Of a DNA stretch of 64,000 nt, positions 35,084 through 45,800 are shown one piece after another. The notes under the pieces are model-generated. The model saw only the letters and a program-made list of their open reading frames with translations, had not been told where the DNA came from and did no database searches. Every line of letters starts with the position of its first letter. Positions within the stretch are counted from its first letter, which is position 1. This DNA is from Mixophyes australis. Its lineage: Eukaryota > Chordata > Amphibia > Anura > Limnodynastidae. Made by a program: the position numbers and the translations under genes. The stretch is taken from positions 105,950,778 to 106,014,777 of the forward strand of contig JAVHZZ010000010.1 of assembly GCA_036250195.1 (NCBI GenBank). Reading direction: 5' to 3'.

Positions 35084-35372
35084 AGGACACGAGGACATGT
35101 ACTGACACTGGGGGGGAAGTAGGTTCAGAGGAAATGTGAGGAAAACTACTTCACAGAAAGGGTAGTGGATAAGTGGAATATCCTCCCATCAGAGGTGGCA
35201 GAGTCTAATACAGTAGAGCAATTAAACATGCTTGGGATAGACATAATGATATTGTTACAAAGAGCTAAGGATCAAATAGGGTTGGAGGTTACCATAGGTT
35301 AAAAAGTGGGCAGACTAGATGGGCCAAGCGGTTCTTATCTGCCGTTGAATTCTATGTTTCCATGTTTAGTAC
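35084..35372 (+). pseudogene. LINE C-terminal and 3'-end fragment (CR1/L2-like)
   Basis: Around 35162 a frame reads VVDKWNILPSEVAES, then VEQLNMLGID, resembling the LWNSLPEEV block close to the C-terminus of CR1/L2-clade LINE proteins. It is followed by a 3' end with gactagatgggccaagcggt, tcttatctgccgttgaatt and ctatgtttccatgttt, a (TTCTATG)-type tail. Short and non-functional. The clade assignment is tentative. Confidence 0.6.
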
Positions 35373-35705
35373 TAGCAATGTATGACAACAGGTCTGACAA
35401 TGGAACCCCATTGGTTCCCCTCACCCCATACCCATGAGTGATGTTACTTGCGTTCAGTAGAATTGATTAATTTGTAGTCTGTACAACATAGACCAGAGCA
35501 GCGACCTGCGGCTCTGCCATTGTCCAAGTCCGAGTATTGTATTAAATTAGGCTTTTGGTATACTTTATGTTTTGAATGAACGGAAAGCTGCCACAGCGTT
35601 TAGGTGATCATACATGCTGCGAGATTTACAGCCTAACTGGATGCAAGTGGCAGCGCAAAGAACTGCTGGCGCGAACCAACATCCGCTCAGGAGTTATCAG
35701 ATATA

Positions 35706-36370
35706 GGGGCACATTTATCAATATTAACATAAAGTGAAAAATAGTTTTCAATCCTTATCGCAATGATAAGGATTGAACTATTTCTCACATTTATGTACAA
35801 CCCTGCACGGAAACAGCAGTTCCGAAAAACTGCTGTCTGTGATAAAAAAAAATCACACTTACCCCCCTCTTCAGAACGCGATGTCCCTGGATCACCTCCT
35901 CGTCATCTTCAGTCTTCTTCTTTCAACAATTGCGCATGTGCAGTTCACATGCGCACAAACATCTCCCTCGATCTCTGCAACTATAGTTTGCAGAGAGCGA
36001 GCGATGATTGACAGGGAGGGATCATGTGATCCCTCCACACATGCGCTGTCCAGCAGCTCTGCTCTTCGGAGCAGAGCTGACAGCACTGAGATTTCTCATT
36101 TATGATAATGTACGGCAGCTCCAGCTGGTACATTATCAAGACAAGTTCCCGACAAAATCTATTTTTCGGAACTTGTTAGATTGCAAGAGGGAGCAGTCAC
36201 CATACTATTGAATGGTGACTGCTCCTCAAAACGAAGCAGAATGCAAAGCAGCAGATATCCACGATATCTGCTGCGATGCATCTTTAATAAATATGCGGGG
36301 GACACATCGGGGCATGAATTGTATGTTAAGTGCACGTTAGTGCACCATCACAATTTGTTAAATATACCCC
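35706..36370 (-). mobile_element. GGGGCA-ended 665-bp element, copy C (inverted)
   Basis: Starts ggggcacatttatcaa and ends gttaaatatacccc. It carries the same palindromes as the copy at 22877-23530 in reverse order and orientation: gcagttccgaaaaactgctg, cacatgcgcacaaacatctc, ggagggatcatgtgatccct, gctcttcggagcagagctg and atatccacgatatctgctgc. Confidence 0.9.
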
Positions 36371-37460
36371 CTAGATCGGAACTGAGAGAGAATACATTGA
36401 GATGATGATGACACGTGACTGTGTATATGACTATTGTCCGGCCATGCGATTGGTGCAAGAGCCGAATTGGCTATTGCCGTGTGGCCAAATCACTAAGTTT
36501 TAGCGGTTGTTTGTGAATCCACTAAGCTTACATTCAAGGAGTGCTGTCATTTACACATAACTATGGCTGGGAAATGACAATGACTATAATCTAGGGGTCT
36601 ACAGCTGGGTGGCTACTTAACGCTGTCTGCAAATCAACAAGGAAAAAAATAAATCTTTAAAAAGGAGCTCGTAACCCCTTTAAGTGATCTTTAAGTGATG
36701 CAGAAGCAGTTACTATAAAACAGGACAGCTGCTAATTCCCTTAAATAGATACGGCAGTAAATATAAAAAGAGAGCACCAGAACTATCTGCTGCACTCACA
36801 CGTATAACCCTTATATTACCAGGAAAGGCTGTTATTTCTCTGTTCATCTCTGCCTATCATGTCATTGTTTCTCTATTGAACAATGATCTGCTATCCGCAA
36901 ATACAAGCACATTGGTTTATTAAAAAAAATGGAACTGGATCTGTCAGCAGACTATCACTTCACCAGGAACTACTGACATCACTGAGGCACTATCATCAAT
37001 ATTGGTTGGTGCCTCATGCCTCAGTCTTGCCAACAGCTACTATGGACAAAACGACGGTGTGAAGACGACACGTGCATCTGTCTAACCTCATTACATTTTC
37101 TATCTTCGTCCACTGGTGCAGGGGACATACTTTATAAACTGCTACAATGTCTGCTCAATCTGTCTCCTCTCTCTCAGTAGCATCAGGCAGGAAAGGTTGG
37201 TGATACACTGTAGGTAGGTCTGATATTATATGTAGGTCGGCCGCTGCCCTATAAGAGCGCTGTAAACATGTCCCAGCTCGGATCTCGCAGCCTCTTTACA
37301 GAGTTTTATATTTTTTTATATATTTATTTTTATACATGCATTTTTGTACAGATTGTCTCTTATATATTGATGTCTGTTTTTTATATGTCGATGTTCATTT
37401 TACATGATGTGTTTATATGTGGGATTTTTTATAGTTAATCATCCAATTATTTAATGAAGA
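36371..37460. other. Single-copy DNA, no gene recognised
   Basis: Nothing recognisable beyond AT-rich text near 37300-37440. Confidence 0.45.
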
Positions 37461-38470
37461 CTTTGATTGGATGTATCACAAATCCGGCCACTATTTAAGT
37501 GGTATAGACTACCATCCCGAGTATATGCCTTGAGAAAGGCTCTAGAGGAGCCGAAACGCGTTGGCTGACGGGAGTTTTGTGACGTCAGACGTGAGACCTG
37601 CAGTGAGAGGTGTTCCTGCTTCCGTTGATCGAGTGGTGATTACTGGCAGAACGGAGCTTTGTAGTGAGTTTCCCGGGACTAGACTCATTACATTGAGACA
37701 CGCTTTTTGCCCTTCTGAGCACGGTAAGGGTCCATCTATCCCTACTGATCAGGTCCCGCCTGACGTTTTATTTGTTTGTTTATCTGTAATTGTTTGTAAT
37801 AAATTACCCATATGTTGTCACACTATGGAGCATTTTTCCTTTTTTGGAGTTCGATTTAATTGAATGAAGCTCTGCATTGTTGGATCGATGTTTGTGGAGA
37901 GCTACATCTTGGGCATAATTTGACCGCGCTGCCTGTCCGGTATTGTCGAGTGATATTGTGGATTGGAGGACCGACGAGCCTGGGGAGTTGCATCTTATGT
38001 ACAGGCTTGTTTTTATTATACTATTTGGTGAGTGCGCAACCCTGAGGGGTTAAGTTTAACCCATCATCACGTGAGGTGTTCCCGTTTATCTACTATTGCA
38101 CGGAGTACATAGGGATTTTTCTCCTCCATCTACATTCTCTATATATATGTGGATTGCACTATGTTTTTTCTCCTTCTCTTTTGCATGTATGACTTATGAG
38201 GAATATTGGAACACTCGACTTGATCAGAAGATTCCATAACTGTGCCTTTTGGAACATAGGACTTCCTCTACATTTTATATATATTTTTTCTGGACTTTTT
38301 TGATTCTATATATTTTGGTGAACTTACAGATGATTGGCGCCTGTTTGCAAATTTGCTGTGTGTATATGTATATTTGATAGGGATTGGTGTTTCCTATATA
38401 GTTTGCTACAGGCTGCCTTTCGGATTTGATACATTGTTTTGCGCCGTGGACTTAGTCATTTTTTGATTTG
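37461..38470 (+). mobile_element. Possible Penelope-like or related retroelement end
   Basis: The assignment rests on the hammerhead-like motif at 37530-37562 preceded by gattggatgtatcacaaatc and ccactatttaagtgg, an order also seen near 15.77-15.86 kb. Downstream the region is T-rich on the plus strand up to about 38470 and has no recognisable reverse transcriptase. Boundaries are guesses. Confidence 0.35.
37530..37562 (+). ncRNA. Degenerate hammerhead-ribozyme-like motif
   Basis: Layout is cttgaga, then a perfect 5-bp stem ggctc/gagcc with a tagag loop (37538-37552), then GAAACGCGTT (37553-37562). Type I hammerheads of Penelope-like elements have CUGANGA, stem II, GAAA and a short self-complementary ACGCGU stem III. 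Here the first core box departs at two conserved positions, and I could not draw a convincing stem I. Catalysis is therefore doubtful. Confidence 0.4.
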
Positions 38471-39525
38471 TTCTTTACAGAGTTGTCTCTGATCCTACTT
38501 ATTACAGCCATAGGAAAATGAAATTCATATGCGAGCGGTAAAGTCTGGCAGCTGAACGTTTACTGCCCGGCTCCGTCCATCTGCTCTGTTTCTGGTGGAA
38601 AACACCCAGTATTCAGCCTCCAGGCATGAAATCTACTTGGACAAATCCTGATGTAACCTTGCTGAGCACCCTCAGCCATCTGCGCACCATGCATCAGCGG
38701 CCTGAGGCTCAGCACGCTCCCCCAGCGGGCTTCCTCTCCAGCAAGGCTGTGGCTGACCCCATGCCTTCCACTTAGCAGCTTCATTAATAATGTATCACAT
38801 AAATAAGGGAGACAATCCCCCCCCCCCCCAACTCATTTGCCTGCCAGACAAAGGGAGTCTATTAATACCACGCTGACACAAAGGGAGAGGCTGTGAACTG
38901 TGGCTCCAACACACATGAACGCTGTGTACATATTCTGCATTACAATCCTAGGTGTCCAGAAATCTGATAATGGACATGCAGTTCATGCTGTGCGACACCG
39001 GCACACTTCAGGTGATGCACAAACACCTTCTTGCTTTTTACTTTGTTTTTATTGTCAGGATGGTAAAGTAACTTGACAGCATAGAGTTGTCTTTCTTGTG
39101 ACTCTAATGCTAGATAGACAGAAACCAACTCCCTATCCACCGGCCACTATCTGGCATCGGTCACCACTGAGCAATGAAACAGACAGTTAAATAGTTTACA
39201 CTCTTCGCACAGCCCTAACTTGATAGAAATATGACATTCCCACCTTGCCTTTAAAATAGAGTTCTCATCAGGTGCTCTGTTTGATTGCAGACACACCCTG
39301 TCAGGCAGCTGCTTGCTGTGGAAAAGACGTTTATTTTTTTTAAACCACTTCAAAACCTGTAAGTTAAATCAGACTCTTTACTATTATTTTGCCACACATA
39401 TGTCCTACATCTGTATCTCTTGAACTTAGGTAAACTACTGTATAAATGTGTAACTCAGTTTTCAGCCTTGCTCTGCAGATTGGCAGCTAAATAAAAAATG
39501 ATTTTTTTCCATTTCACCTCCTGCC
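38471..39525. other. Single-copy DNA, no gene recognised
   Basis: The segment 38540-38790 is GC-richer, with a 74-codon minus-strand ORF of no known similarity. A C-run lies at about 38817-38829. Confidence 0.45.
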
Positions 39526-39964
39526 CCCCGTGAAACACATTTTTTAAGATGTTAATGTCTGCTGTACATAAAATGCATTTTTTTACAGTTGCTGATTGCA
39601 AACACATGATCTAACTACACAGCCATCATCACTATCACTCAGCACTTACACCTGACCTTTAGCTGGTGCAAGTGATATGGTAGAAAAACGTGTATCTGAG
39701 AGATGCCCAAAGCTTGAATTAGACGTTGCTGTGTGCGCTTCAGCTTGGCGCACCCCTACTGTACATTGCATACGTGCATACGCCCAGTCACCTCTCGATT
39801 CCGCCCATGAAATCGCAGGCTGTAGTAAGGGTCCTTTGCACTTGAAGAGGAATTGGAATTCTTGCGTTCACCAACGTATGTTCCGGTCCTGGGAATGCTC
39901 AGAGCGCTTTTACACAAAACACGGAACGTATCAGCTTTGACGTTTCGTATTGGAGTCAAGCCCT
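39526..39964. mobile_element. GGGCCTGATTCATT family, diverged copy
   Basis: Same orientation and inner word order as 9266-9679: gatgttaatgtctgctgtac, agctggtgcaagtgatatgg, gatgcccaaagcttgaatta, tactgtacattgcatacgtg and cgcccatgaaatcgcaggct. The left terminus is missing; the right end decays to ttggagtcaagccc. Confidence 0.78.
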
Positions 39965-40410
39965 AGATGTACATGTTGTCAGCATTACCCACAGGGATAT
40001 CAATAGTAAAGATTAGATATCCTCTGCGGCTAATTGTACAAAAATTTGCAAACTTATAAACCCATTTTATTCTCATATCTGTCCGTTTTCTGGTGGTTTC
40101 AAACCACCATGTAGCCTTTTCTTAAAAAATAACCCTACATTTCTGAGGTTAAATCACTATCCAGAACAGAGATCTGGGTTATAACACTTTGCAGGACCGC
40201 CAGATGCTATCACTTTCTTTGCAGAACCAGACAAGACAACATTTATAACCTTCTCTTTGGCAAGTGATAGAACTAGATAAGTCTGCGTCAATCCTTCACT
40301 ACTGTACTGACGCTGTTATCTTTCCTCCAGCTCTGTAGCGCACCTGGGACTGGAATGACAGGCGGTATAATCAAGGCTATACTACGAGTCAAGATATCTG
40401 TGACCGGACT
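39965..40410. other. Single-copy DNA
   Basis: Nothing recognisable. Confidence 0.45.
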
Positions 40411-40563
40411 ATCATCATCATCACCATTTATTTATATAGCGCCACTTATTCCGCAGTGCTATACAGAGAACTAAAAAAAGTCTAAATTCCCTAATATACA
40501 CATACACACACAAAAACACAGATAGAGAGAGAGTCAATTTTGATAGCAGCCAATTAACCTACC
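40411..40563 (-). mobile_element. V-SINE fragment, left half of a head-to-head pair
   Basis: Plus-strand text atcatcatcatcaccattta, agcgccacttattccgcag, then ccaattaacctacc is the 3' part of a V-SINE on the minus strand, cut inside the V-domain. Confidence 0.93.
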
Positions 40564-40786
40564 GGGTGCTCCAGTTTCCTCCCACACTCCAAAAACATAC
40601 TGGTAGGTTAATTGGCTGCTAACAAAATTGACCCCAGTCTGCCCGTCTGTCTGTGTGTGTGTGTTTATGTTAGGGAATTTAGACTGTAAGCCCCAATGGG
40701 GCAGGGACTGATGTGAATGAGTTCTCTGTACATCGCTGCGGATTTAGTGGCGCTATATAAATAAATGGTGATGATGATGATGATGA
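40564..40786 (+). mobile_element. V-SINE fragment, right half of a head-to-head pair
   Basis: Starts at gggtgctccagtttcctccc without gap after the inverted fragment, and ends ggcgctatataaataaatgg with (GAT)n. Both fragments are truncated inside the V-domain and point away from each other. Confidence 0.93.
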
Positions 40787-41300
40787 AGGTGTAAACCTTC
40801 TCTGCTCACGACGGTACAAAATCCTTTCCGTAAAGATCCATCAGTAACGTTTGTAAAAACAGGAGCTGCAATCACTGTGAGGAGCAGCGATTCTAAATCA
40901 AAGTTCTCACTGAGCGAGAGAGGCCGCCTAAACATTTGCAGCTGGTCCTGGATTCTAACAGGGTCCATCATTGCTGCAGTATAAAACTAGTACGAGTTTC
41001 TTTCTAGTCGAAGCCATAACGCTCTTGTTAACAGGCATTAAAATATAACTGACCTTCTGTCTGAGCAGGCTTGTACTAAATTCACACGGCCCTTGGGTAA
41101 GTGTCTTAGAAAAACAGCTGTTCATTAATGGACAGGACACAGATCGTTTCCATTCCGAGCTGGTAATAGGACTGAATAAGCACAAGCTGGATGTAAATAC
41201 CATTCTCACATAGCTGTGTGGTCTTATTGATAACAGAAAATAGAGATTGCTGACTTTATTGTGTAACTGCAGATCTGGATCGCAAGATTACTTTGTCGGG
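40787..41300. other. Single-copy DNA
   Basis: Nothing recognisable. Confidence 0.45.
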
Positions 41301-41863
41301 ATTGTAGATTGTAAATCTACAGGCAGGTCCTTCTTAAGCTGGGTACACACTACAGAATTTTCCACCAACTTTTTATGCCGATCGATTTTACATGCGATCG
41401 ATGGTCCGATCGCTCGGTCCATGGACTGCATACACACGAGCCTTGTTTTAGACGATAAAGGGAAGAGCGGACGTCCCTTTAGCGACTTTTTACAGCCATG
41501 TTGTCGTGAGCAATGATTGTAATTTCGTACTAACTGTTGTGGATCGGTCGGAAGTTTACACACTACACAACGGAAACGAGATTGGAACAAAAATATTTAA
41601 CGGTACGACCAACCAAATGAGGCGACAATCGTCCATTTGGGCAGACTTTCGACCATCGTGTCACTGCACACACTGACCCGACTTTTAAACGAGCGGTCGT
41701 ATGTTGGCTGGTTGAGCCGATTATTGGACAAAAACCCTGTAGTGTGTACCCAGCTTTACCTCTCTGTGTTACCCAGTATTGTTTCATTACTGTGTCTGAT
41801 CCCAGCTGTAAAGTGCTATGGAATTTGCTGGTGCTATATAAATAAATGTTGATTATGATGATC
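41301..41863 (+). mobile_element. L2-type LINE 3' tail split by a TIR element
   Basis: Left part 41301-41336 (attgtagattgtaaatctac and on to gtccttctta) and right part 41756-41863 (ttacctctctgtgttaccca, then aagtgctatggaatttgctg and gctatataaataaatgttga) join into one normal tail once the 419-bp insert is removed. Confidence 0.88.
41337..41755. mobile_element. AGCTGGGTACACAC TIR element, copy 1 (419 bp)
   Basis: Starts agctgggtacacactacag and ends ctgtagtgtgtacccagct, a 19-bp perfect terminal inverted repeat. TTA flanks both sides, consistent with a 3-bp TWA duplication. The interior is rich in CGATCG-type words (gatcgatggtccgatcgctc) and has no transposase. Confidence 0.93.
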
Positions 41864-42892
41864 TGATGAAACGACCTAAAAGGTTACAATGCTCTTTTCA
41901 GTAACCGCTAAAGATACTCCTTATATTATGAGTAGCTAATGCTGTTTTGTCTGGGTCCCAGGCTACCCCCACTTTCTAAAAGCGGTACCACGAGATCTGT
42001 GAAATCTGAACTGAAATGCAGCACCGTAGCCTATGCATAGAGGCGGAGGTGATGTCACAGCTGTACAGCTATAACTGATGACATCACAAGTCTCAAAATT
42101 AAACAATATTATTTTTTAAGAGATGAAAAGGTTCATTCTCCGCATTTTCTTTATAGTGCAAAACACTAGGACGTCAATTACTGGAGCAATCTAACCTACA
42201 TGAACAATGGCGTTATTTGTAAACATCGTTTCCAACAATTTATGGTGCGGGGCTCGATCTAATTACTGTGTTGCTGGCAATCTGGAGCGATTGTGTCCCA
42301 TCAATCAGTGAGCGGTGGATGATTGCCTGGTCCGGGGACATTGATCCAGCTCCTGTTACAGTTCCACTGTTTGGTACTAGGCGTTAATATCCTGTCAGAG
42401 GATTATGTATGTTTATCATCATACAGTCAATCTGCAGAATTATTTCATTATGATGAAAAATAATATATTACTACTCTGCAAACCTAAATGAAACAAATCT
42501 AAGCAGTAAACACCCAATAAAATACAAAGTTAAACTTCCCTGTGGTGTAACGACCCCCCCACCCCACAGCCCCCTCCCGCTCTCTATGTACGGATGGGGC
42601 TTTTAAATATCAAACTTATGTGGTCAATACTCTTCCTTCAGTTGAGTTTCCTGGGAGCTTATATTCATGTATGAATGCCAACTGCAACTTTTATGGTGTC
42701 TCTGATCAATTTATGCGAATAAGAATATAGTGAAAATAAGTTAAACAATAGTTGCAAGGTTCTGAAATCCAATTATTTTCTCTTTACTGCAATGTACATC
42801 ATGTCCAACTAGTAACAGCGGCTCCTCACCCTCTTGTGCTCCCTGTCATATGGATAGAACCAGTTACTCTGTTTATTTTTATATAGCTTCAG
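41864..42892. other. Single-copy DNA before the large minisatellite
   Basis: Contains gtgatgtcacagctgtacag and aactgatgacatcac near 42050-42087, a loose inverted pair, and a C-run near 42553-42568. Confidence 0.45.
42190..42400. promoter_or_regulatory. Candidate conserved non-coding element
   Basis: Single-copy text with tggcgttatttgtaaacatc (forkhead-like), gatctaattactgtgttgct and cccatcaatcagtgagcgg. Inference only. Confidence 0.22.
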
Positions 42893-45800
42893 AATGGTGT
42901 GTGTGTGTGGTGTTCTGGTGTAGGGATAATGATAGGGATGTGATAGGAGGTGTGTAGTGGTGTTCTGGTGTAGGGATAATGATAGGGATGTGATAGGTGG
43001 TGTGTAGTGGTGTTCTGGTGTAGGGATAATGATAGGGATGTGATAGGAGGTGTGTGTTGTGTTCTGGTGTAGGGATAATGATAGGGATGTGATAGGTGGT
43101 GGGTGTGGTGTTCTGGTGTAGGGATAATGATAGGGATGTGATAGGAGGTGTGTGTGGTGTTCTGGTGTAGGGATAATGATAGGGATGTGATAGGTGGTGT
43201 GTGTGGTGTTCTGGTGTAGGGATAATGATAGGGATGTGATAGGTGGTGTGTAGTGGTGTTCTGGTGTAGGGATAATGATAGGGATGTGATAGGAGGTGTG
43301 TAGTGGTGTTCTGGTGTAGGGATAATGATAGGGATGTGATAGGTGGTGTGTGTGTGGTGTTCCGGCATAGGGACAATGATAGGGATGTGATAGGTGGTGG
43401 GTGTGGTGTTCCGGCATAGGGATAATGATAGGGATGTGATAGGTGGTGTGTGTGGTGTTCCGGCATAGGGACAATGATAGGGATGTGATAGGAGGTGTGT
43501 GTGGTGTTCCGGCATAGGGATAATGATAGGGATGTGATAGGAGGTGTGTGTGGTGTTCCGGCATAGGGACAATGATAGGGATGTGATAGGTGGTGGGTGT
43601 GGTGTTCCGGCATAGGGACAATGATAGGGATGTGATAGGTGGTGTGTGTGGTGTTCCGGCATAGGGACAATGATAGGGATGTGATAGGTGGTGTGTGTGT
43701 GGTGTTCCGGCATAGGGACAATGATAGGGATGTGATAGGTGGTGTGTGTGTGGTGTTCCGGCATAGGGACAATGATAGGGATGTGATAGGTGGTGGGTGT
43801 GTGGTGTTCCGGCATAGGGATAATGATAGGGATGTGATAGGTGGTGTGTGTGGTGTTCCGGCATAGGGATAATGATAGGGATGTGATAGGTGGTGTGTGT
43901 GGTGTTCCGGCATAGGGATAATGATAGGGATGTGATAGGTGGTGTGTGTGTGGTGTTCCGGCATAGGGACAATGATAGGGATGTGATAGGTGGTGGGTGT
44001 GTGGTGTTCCGGCATAGGGACAATGATAGGGATGTGATAGGTGGTGTGTGTGGTGTTCCGGCATAGGGACAATGATAGGGATGTGATAGGTGGTGTGTGT
44101 GGTGTTCCGGCATAGGGACAATGATAGGGATGTGATAGGTGGTGTGTGTGGTGTTCCGGCATAGGGACAATGATAGGGATGTGATAGGTGGTGTGTGTGG
44201 TGTTCCGGCATAGGGACAATGATAGGGATGTGATAGGTGGTGTGTGTGTGGTGTTCCGGCATAGGGACAATGATAGGGATGTGATAGGTGGTGTGTGTGG
44301 TGTTCCGGCATAGGGACAATGATAGGGATGTGATAGGTGGTGTGTGTGTGGTGTTCCGGCATAGGGACAATGATAGGGATGTGATAGGTGGTGGGTGTGG
44401 TGTTCCGGCATAGGGATAATGATAGGGATGTGATAGGAGGTGTGTGTGGTGTTCCGGCATAGGGACAATGATAGGGATGTGATAGGTGGTGGGTGTGTGG
44501 TGTTCCGGCATAGGGACAATGATAGGGATGTGATAGGTGGTGTGTGTGGTGTTCCGGCATAGGGACAATGATAGGGATGTGATAGGTGGTGTGTGTGGTG
44601 TTCCGGCATAGGGACAATGATAGGGATGTGATAGGTGGTGTGTGTGTGGTGTTCCGGCATAGGGATAATGATAGGGATGTGATAGGAGGTGTGTGTGGTG
44701 TTCCGGCATAGGGATAATGATAGGGATGTGATAGGAGGTGTGTGTGGTGTTCCGGCATAGGGACAATGATAGGGATGTGATAGGTGGTGGGTGTGGTGTT
44801 CCGGCATAGGGACAATGATAGGGATGTGATAGGTGGTGTGTGTGTGGTGTTCCGGCATAGGGACAATGATAGGGATGTGATAGGTGGTGGGTGTGGTGTT
44901 CCGGCATAGGGATAATGATAGGGATGTGATAGGTGGTGGGTGTGGTGTTCCGGCATAGGGACAATGATAGGGATGTGATAGGTGGTGGGTGTGGTGTTCC
45001 GGCATAGGGACAATGATAGGGATGTGATAGGTGGTGGGTGTGGTGTTCCGGCATAGGGATAATGATAGGGATGTGATAGGTGGTGGGTGTGGTGTTCCGG
45101 CATAGGGACAATGATAGGGATGTGATAGGTGGTGGGTGTGGTGTTCCGGCATAGGGACAATGATAGGGATGTGATAGGTGGTGTGTGTGTGGTGTTCCGG
45201 CATAGGGACAATGATAGGGATGTGATAGGTGGTGTGTGTGGTGTTCCGGCACAGGGACAATGATAGGGATGTGATAGGAGGTGTGTGTGGTGTTCCGGCA
45301 TAGGGACAATGATAGGGATGTGATAGGTGGTGGGTGTGGTGTTCCGGCATAGGGACAATGATAGGGATGTGATAGGTGGTGGGTGTGGTGTTCCGGCATA
45401 GGGACAATGATAGGGATGTGATAGGTGGTGGGTGTGGTGTTCCGGCATAGGGACAATGATAGGGATGTGATAGGTGGTGTGTGTGGTGTTCCGGCATAGG
45501 GATAATGATAGGGATGTGATAGGTGGTGTGTGTGGTGTTCCGGCATAGGGACAATGATAGGGATGTGATAGGTGGTGTGTGTGTGTGGTGTTCCGGCATA
45601 GGGATAATGATAGGGATGTGATAGGTGCTGTGTGTGCTATTCTGGCACAGGGACAATGATAGGGATGTGATAGGTGGTGGGTGTGGTGTTCCGGCATAGG
45701 GACAATGATAGGGATGTGATAGGTGGTGTGTGTGGTGTTCCGGCATAGGGACAATGATAGGGATGTGATAGGTGGTGTGTGTGTGTGGTGTTCCGGCATA

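Noticed and set aside
38560..38784. GC-richer segment as a possible exon
   Set aside because: The 74-codon frame has no recognisable similarity and I could not find convincing splice sites.
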